Assembly: GCF_040581485.1 (NCBI RefSeq)
Contig: NC_090128.1
Coordinates: 33,324,931 to 33,388,930 of the forward strand
Direction of reading: 5' to 3'
Length of the DNA stretch: 64,000 nucleotides
Origin: Linepithema humile
Taxonomy: Eukaryota > Arthropoda > Insecta > Hymenoptera > Formicidae
The position numbers were made by a program, and so were the translations under genes. The notes beneath the pieces were generated by a model. That model was not told where the DNA came from, ran no database searches, and saw nothing but the letters and a program-made list of their open reading frames with translations. Shown here piece by piece: positions 50,901-58,867 of the stretch; position 1 is the stretch's first letter; each line of letters starts with the position of its first letter.

Positions 50901-53900
50901 TCGAGAGATTCGCATATATTCCGCACTCGTATATATATTTCAAAATGATATTAAACCACGCGTAATATTCGCACACGTAGTATTCGCAGCGTACCGATTA
51001 ATGTCTTTCAATAAGCGACAACAGTCGCTGGCAGCTGCAGCGATGCAAGCTTCTTCCAAGAAATTGCTGGCGGATAGCGAGCCACGCCGGCCATAAGTCC
51101 TTGTTAAACTCTCGCTAGATATCGCCTTTTTTCCAACACCTCTTGCCTTCCTTTCGCCTAGCTGGCGGAAACAACATCACCAATTTTCCCCCGTCTCTTC
51201 GACGCTTCGAAAGGAGGTACATCCCGAGACAAGAAAACTTTTCGGCTAATGAGAAACGGACCGCTACGCGCTACCTGCAGGAAATTAACCGTTGAAAACT
51301 CGAATTTTCATCGTAAATTCGTTTTCAGGATTAAGAGGATTAAGTCTTAATTGCGGCCAGATGAGAGATGGCGTAAAATACTCGTGTGCAATAATTTACA
51401 CGTAATCACGTAACTCTCGAAAGAATTAAGCAGTTTTGAGTATATGCTCGTTTAAATTAACATTAATAGCAACATTAAATAGACGACTGAGCAAAAGCTT
51501 TGCATAACACGTTGGAAATTAATTAATTACTATTTTAACTTTACTATAATGTAAAAGGTATAATTTTATTTACTGAATATTTTGCGGTATAAAATATGAT
51601 TATATATAAATCGAAAATAATAAGCGTAATATGCAATTTCGAAGAAGCACAATTCTCCGTTAAATTATTATATTTGCACATAATAACTTTTGGAAAATCA
51701 AATACCGCAAACATAAGAATAGCCTGTGCGCTGTTTGGTAACGTGATAATTAAGCGAAACCTCACAAGCGAATTTCACAGTCGCTGAAGGAGCAGCTTAT
51801 TAAACCGGACCGTTTCGCCATTTGCATATTTAAATTTCCATTTCCGCGGAGCTCTGCCTGGGCGGAGTCGCCAGATCGGGGAAACCGCGAGAAAAGCGAC
51901 CTTTTATCTCATTTCATATCCCTTATCGCCACGGCGGGCAGATCCGATCTTTCCACTCTTCGCGGCGCAACATCAACTGAACTGACTCTGTTTATCTTCA
52001 CAATTTATGAGAATCAATCTCTGACTTGTTGAACGATGTCGTCCAACAATTTCTTCATTTAATATCGAGAAATTTCTCTTCCTTTTAATACTTCTTTCAT
52101 CGAAATGTGACATAATATTATCGAAATAAGAGTGTGATATTGGAGAATTTAATACAAAATCGCAAGGCAACATAACACAAAACAAAAGGCAAAATCGTCA
52201 ACTTCAGATTTTACAAATAAGTAAATAATTTAAATTCTTTTCCGTTTTTTCTATATTCTATATTACAAATCGGTGGAATAGTGATGCATAGATACTGAAA
52301 ATTGGTTCATCAACTTTCCATATAATCTCGATAATCCTAGTTGCCAGTGAGATTGGTATTTTTTTTTTGTACAATGGTACTGTTATATCGGCTGTAAAAT
52401 TAATTAAACGATTCGTTACGGGAGATAGTTCCCCGTACGATGAGCCATATCGAGAGAGTTACTGAAGGTCGCTTAATTGAATATTCAAAAAACAATATAC
52501 CGTAACGGAGATAACGACCACTTTAAATGATTGGTCCACCGCGGTAATTATACTCACCCTCGGGTGTTTAAATTATTAATTAATAACTGCCGACGCGTTG
52601 CACCTTTGTTAAGTAACGCGATCGTAATCGCTAATTATTTCGACTCTACGACCGCTAATTCAACAAAAGCTCACAATTAATTCGTTTAAGCCGTCAAGAA
52701 TGTACTTTCCAATTACGACATATATTTAAACGTAACGCGCGCACACGATAAAAGCAATATTTATATTCTGTTTCACGAAAAAGCCCGTGGCGATCATTCG
52801 CGTCGCACTCGCTGAAAGAGAAATATTTTACAAGAAAATTGCACAAAGAAAGCTGTGTTAAAATCAGAGACACGTATATTGGACGAATGGACGTACGTTA
52901 TCAGTGCATCGGATTATTATTCTCTCTTTATTGTCTGTTAATTAGATAAAACGTTTATTTTATCGCCTCCTTCTTTTCACCAATTTATCCGTTGTGTAAA
53001 ATCTATCTATTCGGATCGATTGTATTTCATTCAATTTAATAACATGGTGATACGCTTTCGTATACGGGAAATACGGAATGTATTCAGAGTTATTACACGA
53101 CAAATTGGTACGACAGGATGCTCGATGAAAACATAATGCGCTCTAATTATTTTTTATTACAAGAAACTCCCATACTCCGCTTCGTGTGATATTAATGATC
53201 ACCGACTCTCTCCGAATGGTCCTCGCGTCTCTAAATTAGGGGCACCTGTTTGCAAACGCGCACCATACAGCACACCTGTGCGCCGGTGCCGGTGTGACGG
53301 TGCCTTTATCCCAGCCGTTAGTTACGGACGCGACTCCGCGGAGTGTCAGTAACAACAGGCACCCACGAAGTTTGCCCACCTGTCCTGATAATGTCGGTTA
53401 ATATCATGTAAATTGTAATTAATATTCATGGGGTTAATTCGCTGCCGCGGTCGGCCCGACGCCGCCGTCGCCTCCGGGACGAAGTTTTAGCGAAAATTTA
53501 CGGTCACCGGGAAACATATTTCGGACGTACCGCAGGCATTGTACACAGACAATCTGCGCAATCTCGGTCAAATAAATCACGTCGATCTACGATAAAACGG
53601 AATTCTCGATCAATCGTTTGGCGTCATTTGCATAATTAAGACTTCACAGCGAATAATATAACTCCGGGATAAGAAATATTAAAAAATGATACGTCGCGCA
53701 AACAGGTTCGCATATCTGAATATCTGTCGATATACGATTTGAGTATTGCTTTCTTATTAAATTTCGATAGAAGTAATTTAAAATCTACACAAGTGTTATG
53801 TCCATCTGCGAAAAAAAAAATCGAATATGTGGGATGAAAAAAATCACACAATATTCAGTAAAATAATTTAAACGTCCCTGTGCGGGAAACCTCAGTATTC

Positions 53901-56900
53901 CCGCATGACGTAAGAACAGCGGAGGCTACGTATTAATTTCCGGGGACGCATTTTCCGATGATTAAATTTCCGAACTACGTCGCCCGCCGTACTCTTTTCG
54001 CCGTAGACTATTACGGTCAACTCGCGCAACAAATTAGGCACAGTGCAATTAATTAAACAACGCGTAACACGTACCCGTAGTACTTCGCGCAGGAGAGCGG
54101 GCGCGGACGCTCTCCGTGAAATTGCATTTGCGACGTAGACGGAAAATAATTTGCAACGTTAACAAGAATTCGGAATAGCGAGTCATTAGCATAACTCGGG
54201 CGCACATATAGCGTGCACGTATACGTACACATACATTAGCGGGGTTGTTCTTCTTCGTTCAAGGGAAATGTTTATATATAATAGCTGCGCGTTTAACTTG
54301 GTGCCGTAATTAAAATAATGGCGCGATGCAAATTACATGAGGCATTGCGTTATAATATTACTAGAAGAACGCTCCTCGTAACGCCGTTGCATATTTTACT
54401 CAAGGCGAGGGCGTCCTCCGCACTTCGTATGAAATGTTTCCCGCAAAAGCCGATTTTAATATCCTCAGCGATCGCGTGCGCATTACGCTTGAACGGACTG
54501 CACTTTGTTACAACGGAACGCAAGAATAAAGAAAAGTAATTTCCGATCGTGTACATGTGATATCGACATTTAACAGAAACTTTATTAATGGATACCGTTC
54601 ACAATACCGCCTGCAGCCAGTGAAAATAAACGCAAGACCAATTTTAATTGAATGCAAACACTTTTGTTCGTCTGTAAATAAAATAAATGAATGTACGACA
54701 TATTAAACCAACGAAAATAAATATTATATTTTAGTCATAAAGTAAGAAAAAAGAATATATTTCTAACTAACAAGAGTGAAATAGAATTTCTAGGGAAAAC
54801 ATATTTGTCGACGATAACTATCCTTGAGAAAGAAGAACATCTGGTCATCCTATTTATAGAAGAAGTCAAGTTGCGCGAACGCAAGTAACAAGTTTCGCCA
54901 TTAGAAAATTAATTTTACGATACCACGCACAGCTGCTGCTCTTCTCGAGTGCATCTTGCGCTCGCGATACTCCGTCCGAATTCTTCTCGTCGACGCGTAT
55001 GCACTCGCGAAGCCTCTTGACCCAAAATCATTCATAACGTACCAATGTTTCTCATGATTCATTTCTATGTGCGCATCAAATTTCAACGCGATCCTCTTTC
55101 TCGCAAAAAAGACGAATGAGGGGGGGGGAAATCGGATGAAGAGTAGTAGCTTTTAGGTTCACGACGTCGCGTGACCTTTGACCCGCATGTTTTATCAACG
55201 ACCGCGTTATGATGCGACTGTTCGCAATAAAAGGAAATGGCAGGAGACATTTACGATCACGATTCTCTAACGCATTACCGCGGCCCATCCACTTCGATCG
55301 GCGAAGCGCCGCTGGTTGTTACTCTCGTTGCCCTCCAGGGAGACGAGCGCGCGCGCACGTTATATCCTTTTTATACCGGATATAACGCTTCCCCGCCTCT
55401 TCACCCCCCCCACCCCCCGGGGGACATTTAGTTACGTTTAAACGCGCGTTCTTTTTCACATTCACTTTGTGTATATTTCTCAGATGACAAATATCATACT
55501 GATGAAGGGAGATCATGTTTCAAAATGCAATAAACCGCGCGTTCCTGCAGAAAATATTTTTCATCCTATGAAAGATGTGTCTTTTATAGGGCAATTTGTG
55601 ACAAAAGCTTTATTGCCGTCATAAAGCATCGCTAATAAAGTTACTTATATTTTTATAGAAAAAAAAAGAAAAATCAATAATATCGAATAGAGGCCGAACT
55701 AGTTTGACCTTAACGATCCGCTGCACGTTGAGATGATGTGAATATTACTTACCACTGATCGCGTGGATCGGGCAAGGACCGGTGCACAGAGATGAGATCG
55801 CTGGCATACTGATTAAACGCGTTATTGAGCCAGCCGTCGTCCACCAGCTTCTTGGTCTGTGCGGACATGTTGGTCGGCAGTATCACGGGCCTGCCCATCT
55901 CGCCGGGCGCAGAAGCATCCGGTTCCCGTGGTAAAGCCAGCACACCGCCACCTCCTACGGGATCTAAAGCCACCAAAGATCACAAATGAGTGACGTCGTG
56001 ACGTGTTTGGCAAATGAGTTGATTACAACGAGATTGCAGATTGTGCGTCGAATTTGCCTTATCATCAAATTAGACGGGAGTCGCAAGATTAATAGCGACT
56101 TCGCATAGCGATTAACTTTAGTTACGAAAATATTATAATTATGCTACTTTTTCATCCTAGCGTAATTAAAATGTCGTGAAATATTCTTATTGCGATAATA
56201 CAAATTATATTAAATCTTGAGGCGTAATTACATTTTAATAAATCATTTTTTTAACTTTATCTTATTTTTATTCATTATTATATACATCCTTTAAGAGAGC
56301 TTAGGAATCTAATTAAAATTTCTGATCGCCCTTATGCGAGCGATAAGTGGAAAAATTAAAGTGGCGTTTTTTAGCAAACTGATATTATTTTTAACGATGA
56401 AGAATTCGTGCTACGTCCCAAAATTTAATAAAAATAGAGTTAACGTCCAGCTTAATGTGACAAAGAGATGTCCCTGCAATTAAAATTAAAATGCTATTAC
56501 GATTTAAGAAAGTCGTCACGCAAAAAAGTCGCGATCGTGTAACTTATGCGCCGACGAAATGAAAAGATAAATAAAACGATGTAATGATTCGCGTTGAATT
56601 TGCTACTCCGCTCGTGCTCCATTAGATTACGCTCCGCTTTAGTTTCAGCTAATTTCCGTTGCTTTTCTTGTTTCGCCAGAACAAGAGCAGTGGTGCTTAA
56701 CGTCAGCGCAAGGTGGAACGAGTCGGCGACGGCGGCGGCGACGACGACAACGCGACGTTAGAGAAAAGGGGCATTGGGAATTGAATTTTCAGTACATCCA
56801 CATCCGCTGGGCATATCGCGTCGGAGGCGGAGGTATACCTCCTCTAAGAGCTTTCGCGCATAAACTTGGGTTTTATTTGTCGGTGCCATATTGCCGCGGC

Positions 56901-58867
56901 GTCGCCGGCCCGGCTAAAACCAAACGAGGGCGAATACGCCTCGCGATACGGTCGACTCCGGCTTGGCTCGGTCGCCCGCTCGCTTGTCCTGAAAATAATT
57001 TTATCCCTAGTCGACAAAGTTGGGCCCCGGTGTGTACGATGCGACAATAAAGAAGACGACAAATTGCTTTAGTGCCGGGACCCGGCCGCGCCACGAAGTT
57101 CGGCGGTGAAACTCGCGTCGTGCATCAACGACGGCCGTACCGTTGCGCGGGCTTTTCTCCGAGAGAGAATTGCCCGCCAGCCTCTTTCCCTTCATCCGCG
57201 CACGTTTATCTCGTTTGTTCCTCGAGCGTCGAGTCTCGCGCATTCGCGCGCGCGCGAGCGAAGATGTTTAAATTCATTAGCACGTCATTTTCGCGCGCTG
57301 GCGTACGGGAAGTTCCTGCGAGAGCTCATGAGAGGCACTCAACCTAGACGACAGACTAAGTTCATCATTCAAGATCCTCGCTTACAGACAAGCAACCCTC
57401 CACGTAATATATATCGTGCTGCTCGTCGCCGCGAGACGCCGACAATATCGCCAGGGATGATCCATGTACTATGAGAGCCTTATTCGTACTTCGCGTCTGG
57501 CAATAAGAGGATGCGCGGTGAACTACCAAAGGTTCCTTATTACGCTCGTGGCAGCGCCCGAGAGAACGAACTTTCGTCTTTGAGGATCTTCCCCGCGGAT
57601 ACAGAGTCGTATCTCGCTCTATATTCTTCCGCGATGCGGTTTGCTTTTCTTCCCATTCCTTTTCCGCGATCAACGCGCACATACACACGCACGCGTAGGA
57701 AATATAAACAGTCGACGGTAAGAGGGTCTTCTCGAGGTAAAAAGACTTATAAAACGTGGAAACCAATTTTTCTCTCTAGATTACATTATTTTTCTTAAAT
57801 TAAAATGCCTCGGCAACAAGTTATATAAAAGCAGAAAATGTTTTAAACATGAATTAATTTTACTTTTATAGAATTTAAAAACCTGTCGCAAAATATACAA
57901 AATGTTGGAAACAGTTACACCGTTTTCATAGAATATAATTAAAATGTGAAAATTTTATATTCACAATCTTTATAAATTTTATACACCAATATAGCATGTT
58001 ATTGATTAAACGATCCAATGTTACAATTAATAAAAAAATTTATAATATCACAAATAAATGTATATAAAGAATCAATGACTTTTTCATTTATGCTTTTTGA
58101 AAAATGTTTTCGAATATCGGACACGTTGAGCCACAGGTGGCCACAGCGAACTAGCCTAACATCCACGACATGATCCATGCACAGACCATATATTCCAGAA
58201 GGGACACATCTATCAGCTTATTAAGACCTAACTCGCATCTAACCCGCGCGTTATGTCAGTCTGCTAAGCTATTTCCTAACAGGCAGTGATTCACGTAGAC
58301 ACCCACAATGCACCTACGTTGCATCGCTAAGAGACAAAGCAGCTATTAATAATGAGATATTAATTTTTAATACCTATATATCCAGATATCTATATATCCA
58401 TATTTGTCCAGATAATTAAAACCAAATACACGCTGTTTAGCTAAGCGGCCAAAATAGTTTTTGTAGAAAAATACTCTTGTGTAGAAACGGGATCAAAGCC
58501 CCTTCGTCTCTCTTTGACATCAAAAACCGGACGCGTTAATTTACGTCACTCTTAACGATACCACAAAATCAAGGAAAATTAATTCTCTAAAATTACCTTG
58601 CTCCGGACCGGCTTGGTTGATCCTCGCCCTGTTGCCGAGCGGATTACCGGGTGTCTCCTTTTTAAACGGCGCCGCCGCGGCCGGCGCAAAGCCGTTCGCC
58701 GCTTGCTGCGGTGCCGCGATGCCTGACGGCGCCAATCCTTGTACGGCGGCCGCCGCCGCTCGATCCTCCGTGTAGAGCAAAAAACAGACGGTCACCCACA
58801 CGGCGGTCGCCAGCACAGCCACCTTCAGCCACAAGGACCTTCTCCTGGGGAAGCCCATCCTGCTCAT
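5427..58867 (-). CDS. Pgant: Polypeptide N-acetylgalactosaminyltransferase (GALNT/PGANT, GT27; Pgant5/9-like), seven coding exons, 3' end outside window
   Basis: This enzyme transfers GalNAc from UDP-GalNAc to Ser/Thr of proteins in the Golgi, the first step of mucin-type O-glycosylation. Joining the seven exons gives 488 residues. Residues 1-15 are a basic cytoplasmic tail and about 16-32 a signal anchor, so the topology is type II. Residues 33-115 are an Ala/Pro/Gly-rich stem, and about 116-488 the catalytic domain. Seen motifs: FHNEAWS at 181-187, LVDD at 210-213, the metal-binding DSH at 265-267, WGGEN at 373-377 (E376 aligns with the catalytic Glu of the family) and VGH at 399-401, whose His is the third metal ligand. 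A sequon lies at N122. The ricin-type lectin domain of about 130 residues is missing because the window ends. The family is certain; resemblance to Drosophila Pgant5 or Pgant9 is from memory and the paralogue is unresolved. Confidence 0.95.
5556..6740 (-). other. Intron 6 of PGANT
   Basis: A 1.19-kb GT-AG intron between exons 6 and 7. It is AT-rich near exon 7 and has no recognisable gene or repeat. Confidence 0.9.
6741..6910 (-). CDS. Pgant: PGANT coding exon 6: third metal ligand and lid region
   Basis: It encodes residues 389 (split Gly) to 445. The acceptor is CTCGCAG|GTACTC and the donor GACAAG|GTGAGT, ending in phase 0. CSHVGHIFRKRSPY at 396-409 includes H401, which matches the third metal-coordinating His of the family. 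LSEVWLDEY and YYYQRIG follow and match the C-terminal part of the catalytic domain. Confidence 0.96.
6911..7258 (-). other. Intron 5 of PGANT
   Basis: A 348-bp GT-AG intron, AT-rich; nothing else seen. Confidence 0.92.
7259..7457 (-). CDS. Pgant: PGANT coding exon 5: Gal/GalNAc-transferase motif
   Basis: It encodes residues 323-388 plus one base of Gly389. The acceptor is AACAAG|TTTAAT and the donor GGAG|GTAAGC. It contains SPTMAGGLFSIDR at 345-357 and YDSGFDIWGGENLELSF at 366-382. The latter is the signature shared by GalNAc and beta-1,4-galactosyltransferases and holds E376. Confidence 0.96.
7458..7824 (-). other. Intron 4 of PGANT
   Basis: A 367-bp GT-AG intron, AT-rich; nothing else seen. 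Confidence 0.92.
7825..8138 (-). CDS. Pgant: PGANT coding exon 4: UDP-GalNAc and metal-binding core
   Basis: It encodes residues 218 (split Pro) to 322. The acceptor is CCCGCAG|CCCACC and the donor CTTCAG|GTAAAC, ending in phase 0. It carries REGLIRARL at 242-250, and DSHCEC at 265-270 where D265 and H267 are the DxH metal-binding pair. WLEPLL at 274-279 and VVCPVIDVI at 289-297 follow, all typical of GT27. The start Met-like residues upstream in the same frame are intronic. Confidence 0.96.
9078..9106. repeat. Short perfect hairpin
   Basis: Stem ATTGCTACTGG at 9078-9088 pairs with CCAGTAGCAAT at 9096-9106 around a 7-base loop. No function is known. Confidence 0.8.
10223..10443. repeat. Direct repeat, two 49-bp copies 172 bp apart
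   Basis: Copy one (10223-10271) and copy two (10395-10443) share TTTATTAATTATTGAATT, then TTTTAATCCGCTCT and GGAGAGAATA, with a few mismatches. This suggests an old local duplication or two repeat ends in direct orientation. Confidence 0.75.
12325..12494 (-). CDS. Pgant: PGANT coding exon 3: start of the GT-A nucleotide-binding fold
   Basis: It encodes residues 161 (split Trp) to 217 plus one base. The acceptor is TTACAG|GTGT and the donor ATATGC|GTGAGT. It begins with Cys162, a conserved family cysteine, followed by LPPTAVIICFHNEAWS and the strand IILVDD that starts the sugar-nucleotide fold. Frame and homology both support joining it to exon 2 across the 43-kb intron. Confidence 0.96.
15536..15815. 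mobile_element. Putative small TIR element, AT-rich
   Basis: TGGTCTAGAATT at 15536-15547 is repeated inverted as AATTCTAGACCA at 15804-15815. Inside, TATAAAATTTCAATG occurs twice and CTAGACTATTT / TTAGGCTATTT variants recur, so it may be an internal duplication rather than a transposon. No target-site duplication was found. Confidence 0.4.
16748..16821. repeat. GA-rich microsatellite
   Basis: About 74 bp of AG dinucleotides with a few AAAG interruptions at both ends. Confidence 0.95.
17569..17604. repeat. 36-bp perfect palindrome with (TA) core
   Basis: TTTATCTAG at the left is mirrored by CTAGATAAA-like sequence at the right around a (TA)n core. It is self-complementary from 17569 to 17604 and can form a cruciform. 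Confidence 0.9.
18111..18515. mobile_element. AT-rich foldback MITE nested in the 1.35-kb element
   Basis: The left arm starts near TTTTCAGCACTAG (18121) and continues through GATATTATCAAGAAATTCTA. The right arm ends CTTGATAATATCAT then GTAGTGCTGGCAAAA at about 18500. The arms of about 165 bp pair with scattered mismatches and small gaps around a short AT-rich centre. It has no coding potential. Exact ends and a target-site duplication could not be fixed by eye. Confidence 0.65.
18726..22025 (-). other. Intron 2 of PGANT, no gene seen
   Basis: It holds a T run at 19506-19523 and a CpG-dense block at about 19650-21850. Open frames of 60-120 codons on both strands in the CpG block reflect few stops rather than genes. 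No conserved domain was recognised. Confidence 0.75.
22026..22256. mobile_element. AT-rich TIR repeat, copy A
   Basis: The left arm contains GACGATCTATAATTC and CTATTTATAATTTT (22085-22098). The right arm contains AAAATTATAAATAG (22190-22203) and GTAGATCGTATGAAGC. The arms are about 70 bp and imperfect. A related copy lies in opposite orientation near 25180-25400. There is no coding frame. Confidence 0.6.
23582..24214. mobile_element. 633-bp AT-rich TIR element
   Basis: CTGGTAGAAATTTGTGCAGTTT at the left end is matched at the right by AAACTGCATGAAATTTCTACCAG-type sequence ending at 24214, an inverted repeat of about 22 bp with one base change and one indel. The interior is AT-rich with no long frame. 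No target-site duplication was recognised, so the superfamily is open. Confidence 0.65.
24215..26369 (-). other. Intron 2 of PGANT, no gene seen
   Basis: It includes repeat copy B (listed separately). The 166-codon minus-strand frame at 24484-24984 shows no recognisable domain. The rest is mixed AT-rich and CpG-rich sequence. Confidence 0.7.
25180..25400. mobile_element. AT-rich repeat, copy B (inverted relative to copy A)
   Basis: CACGGCACGTAAAATTATAA at 25321 followed by ATAGATCGTCTAAAAGC matches, in reverse complement, the GACGATCTATA ... TATAATTTTGCGCGCCGTG part of the copy at 22026-22256. Divergence is considerable. The left boundary is approximate. TTATCTCCTGCA / TCATCTCCTGCA near 25213 and 25422 suggests a further direct duplication. 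Confidence 0.5.
26370..26653. mobile_element. 284-bp foldback element, possible inverted Penelope-like terminal repeats
   Basis: The arms at 26370-26503 and 26520-26653 are almost perfect reverse complements with only two or three mismatches, separated by 16 bases (26504-26519). Such near-identity over 134 bp implies recent formation or ongoing correction. Each arm carries CTGAAGA, a GGTCAA/TTGACC hairpin, then GAAACGTC, on the plus strand at 26551-26584 and the minus strand at 26439-26472. Penelope-like elements are known to have inverted terminal repeats and hammerhead motifs, hence the suggestion. No reverse transcriptase is present. A plain foldback or MITE is the alternative. Confidence 0.75.
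30606..30641. repeat. Two-copy 18-bp tandem repeat
   Basis: TATGCCACTATTGTATTA is followed at once by a copy with one base changed. Confidence 0.85.
34548..34571. repeat. (AAAT)n microsatellite
   Basis: About six units of TAAA in AT-rich intron sequence. Confidence 0.85.
35235..35277. repeat. 43-base poly(A) tract
   Basis: An uninterrupted run of 43 A on the plus strand. No poly(A) signal with a recognisable retroposed body or flanking duplication was found, so it is listed as a simple repeat. Confidence 0.95.
35929..36000. repeat. 72-bp alternating purine-pyrimidine tract, (CA)n-TG-(CG)n-(CA)n
   Basis: A run of CA units passes through ATG into CG units and back to CA with no break in the alternation. 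The CG core (about 35956-35977) flanked by CA on both sides is the composition most prone to Z-DNA. Confidence 0.95.
36001..48377 (-). other. Intron 2 of PGANT, no gene seen
   Basis: 12.4 kb without a recognised coding domain. It contains a hairpin AATATTGC/GCAATATT at 39691-39710, an 8-bp stem plus T5 at 43749-43775, a hairpin CGATCGCC/GGCGATCG at 45492-45510, and ACGATCTCG/CGAGATCGT at 47973-47994. The GC-rich, stop-poor block at 45700-46400 yields long overlapping frames on both strands with no known domain. Confidence 0.7.
48378..55752 (-). other. Intron 2 of PGANT, upstream part, no gene seen
   Basis: CpG-dense at 48400-49800, then mainly AT-rich. A CT microsatellite lies at about 48585-48607, and a G run and C runs near 55122 and 55405. 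Several GATAA- and TAATTA-type motifs occur, as expected by chance in AT-rich DNA. Enhancers of the host gene could lie here, but nothing in the sequence singles one out. Confidence 0.7.
55753..55963 (-). CDS. Pgant: PGANT coding exon 2: stem and start of catalytic region
   Basis: It encodes residues 91-161 with a split codon at each end. The acceptor is CTTTAG|ATCC, which completes an Asp codon with the last base of exon 1. The donor is CAGTG|GTAAGT, leaving TG of a Trp codon. A glycine-rich linker (PVGGGG) comes first, then GRPVILPTN and the NAFNQYASDLISVHR segment, which matches the family's conserved N-terminal part (human GALNT1 has a related FNLMASEMIALNRSLPD). A 43-kb intron follows. 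Confidence 0.95.
55964..58596 (-). other. Intron 1 of PGANT
   Basis: A 2.6-kb GT-AG intron. It has a (CGG/CGA) trinucleotide tract at about 56725-56757 within a CpG-dense block (56700-57700), then AT-rich sequence to exon 1. The dense block could be regulatory. No exon was recognised. Confidence 0.85.
58597..58867 (-). CDS. Pgant: PGANT coding exon 1: cytoplasmic tail, membrane anchor, start of stem
   Basis: It encodes residues 1-90 plus one base of codon 91. The start is the ATG at 58865-58867. A second ATG three codons on, at 58856-58858, has the better context (A at -3, G at +4) and could be the real start. The frame stays open upstream to a GTG at 58915, which is unlikely to start translation in an animal. 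The basic run RRR lies at residues 8-10 and is followed by the hydrophobic segment VAVLATAVWVTVCFLLY. The stem begins with runs of alanine (AAAAAV, APAAAAP). The donor is CAAG|GTAATT. Untranslated exons further upstream are possible but not visible. Confidence 0.9.
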
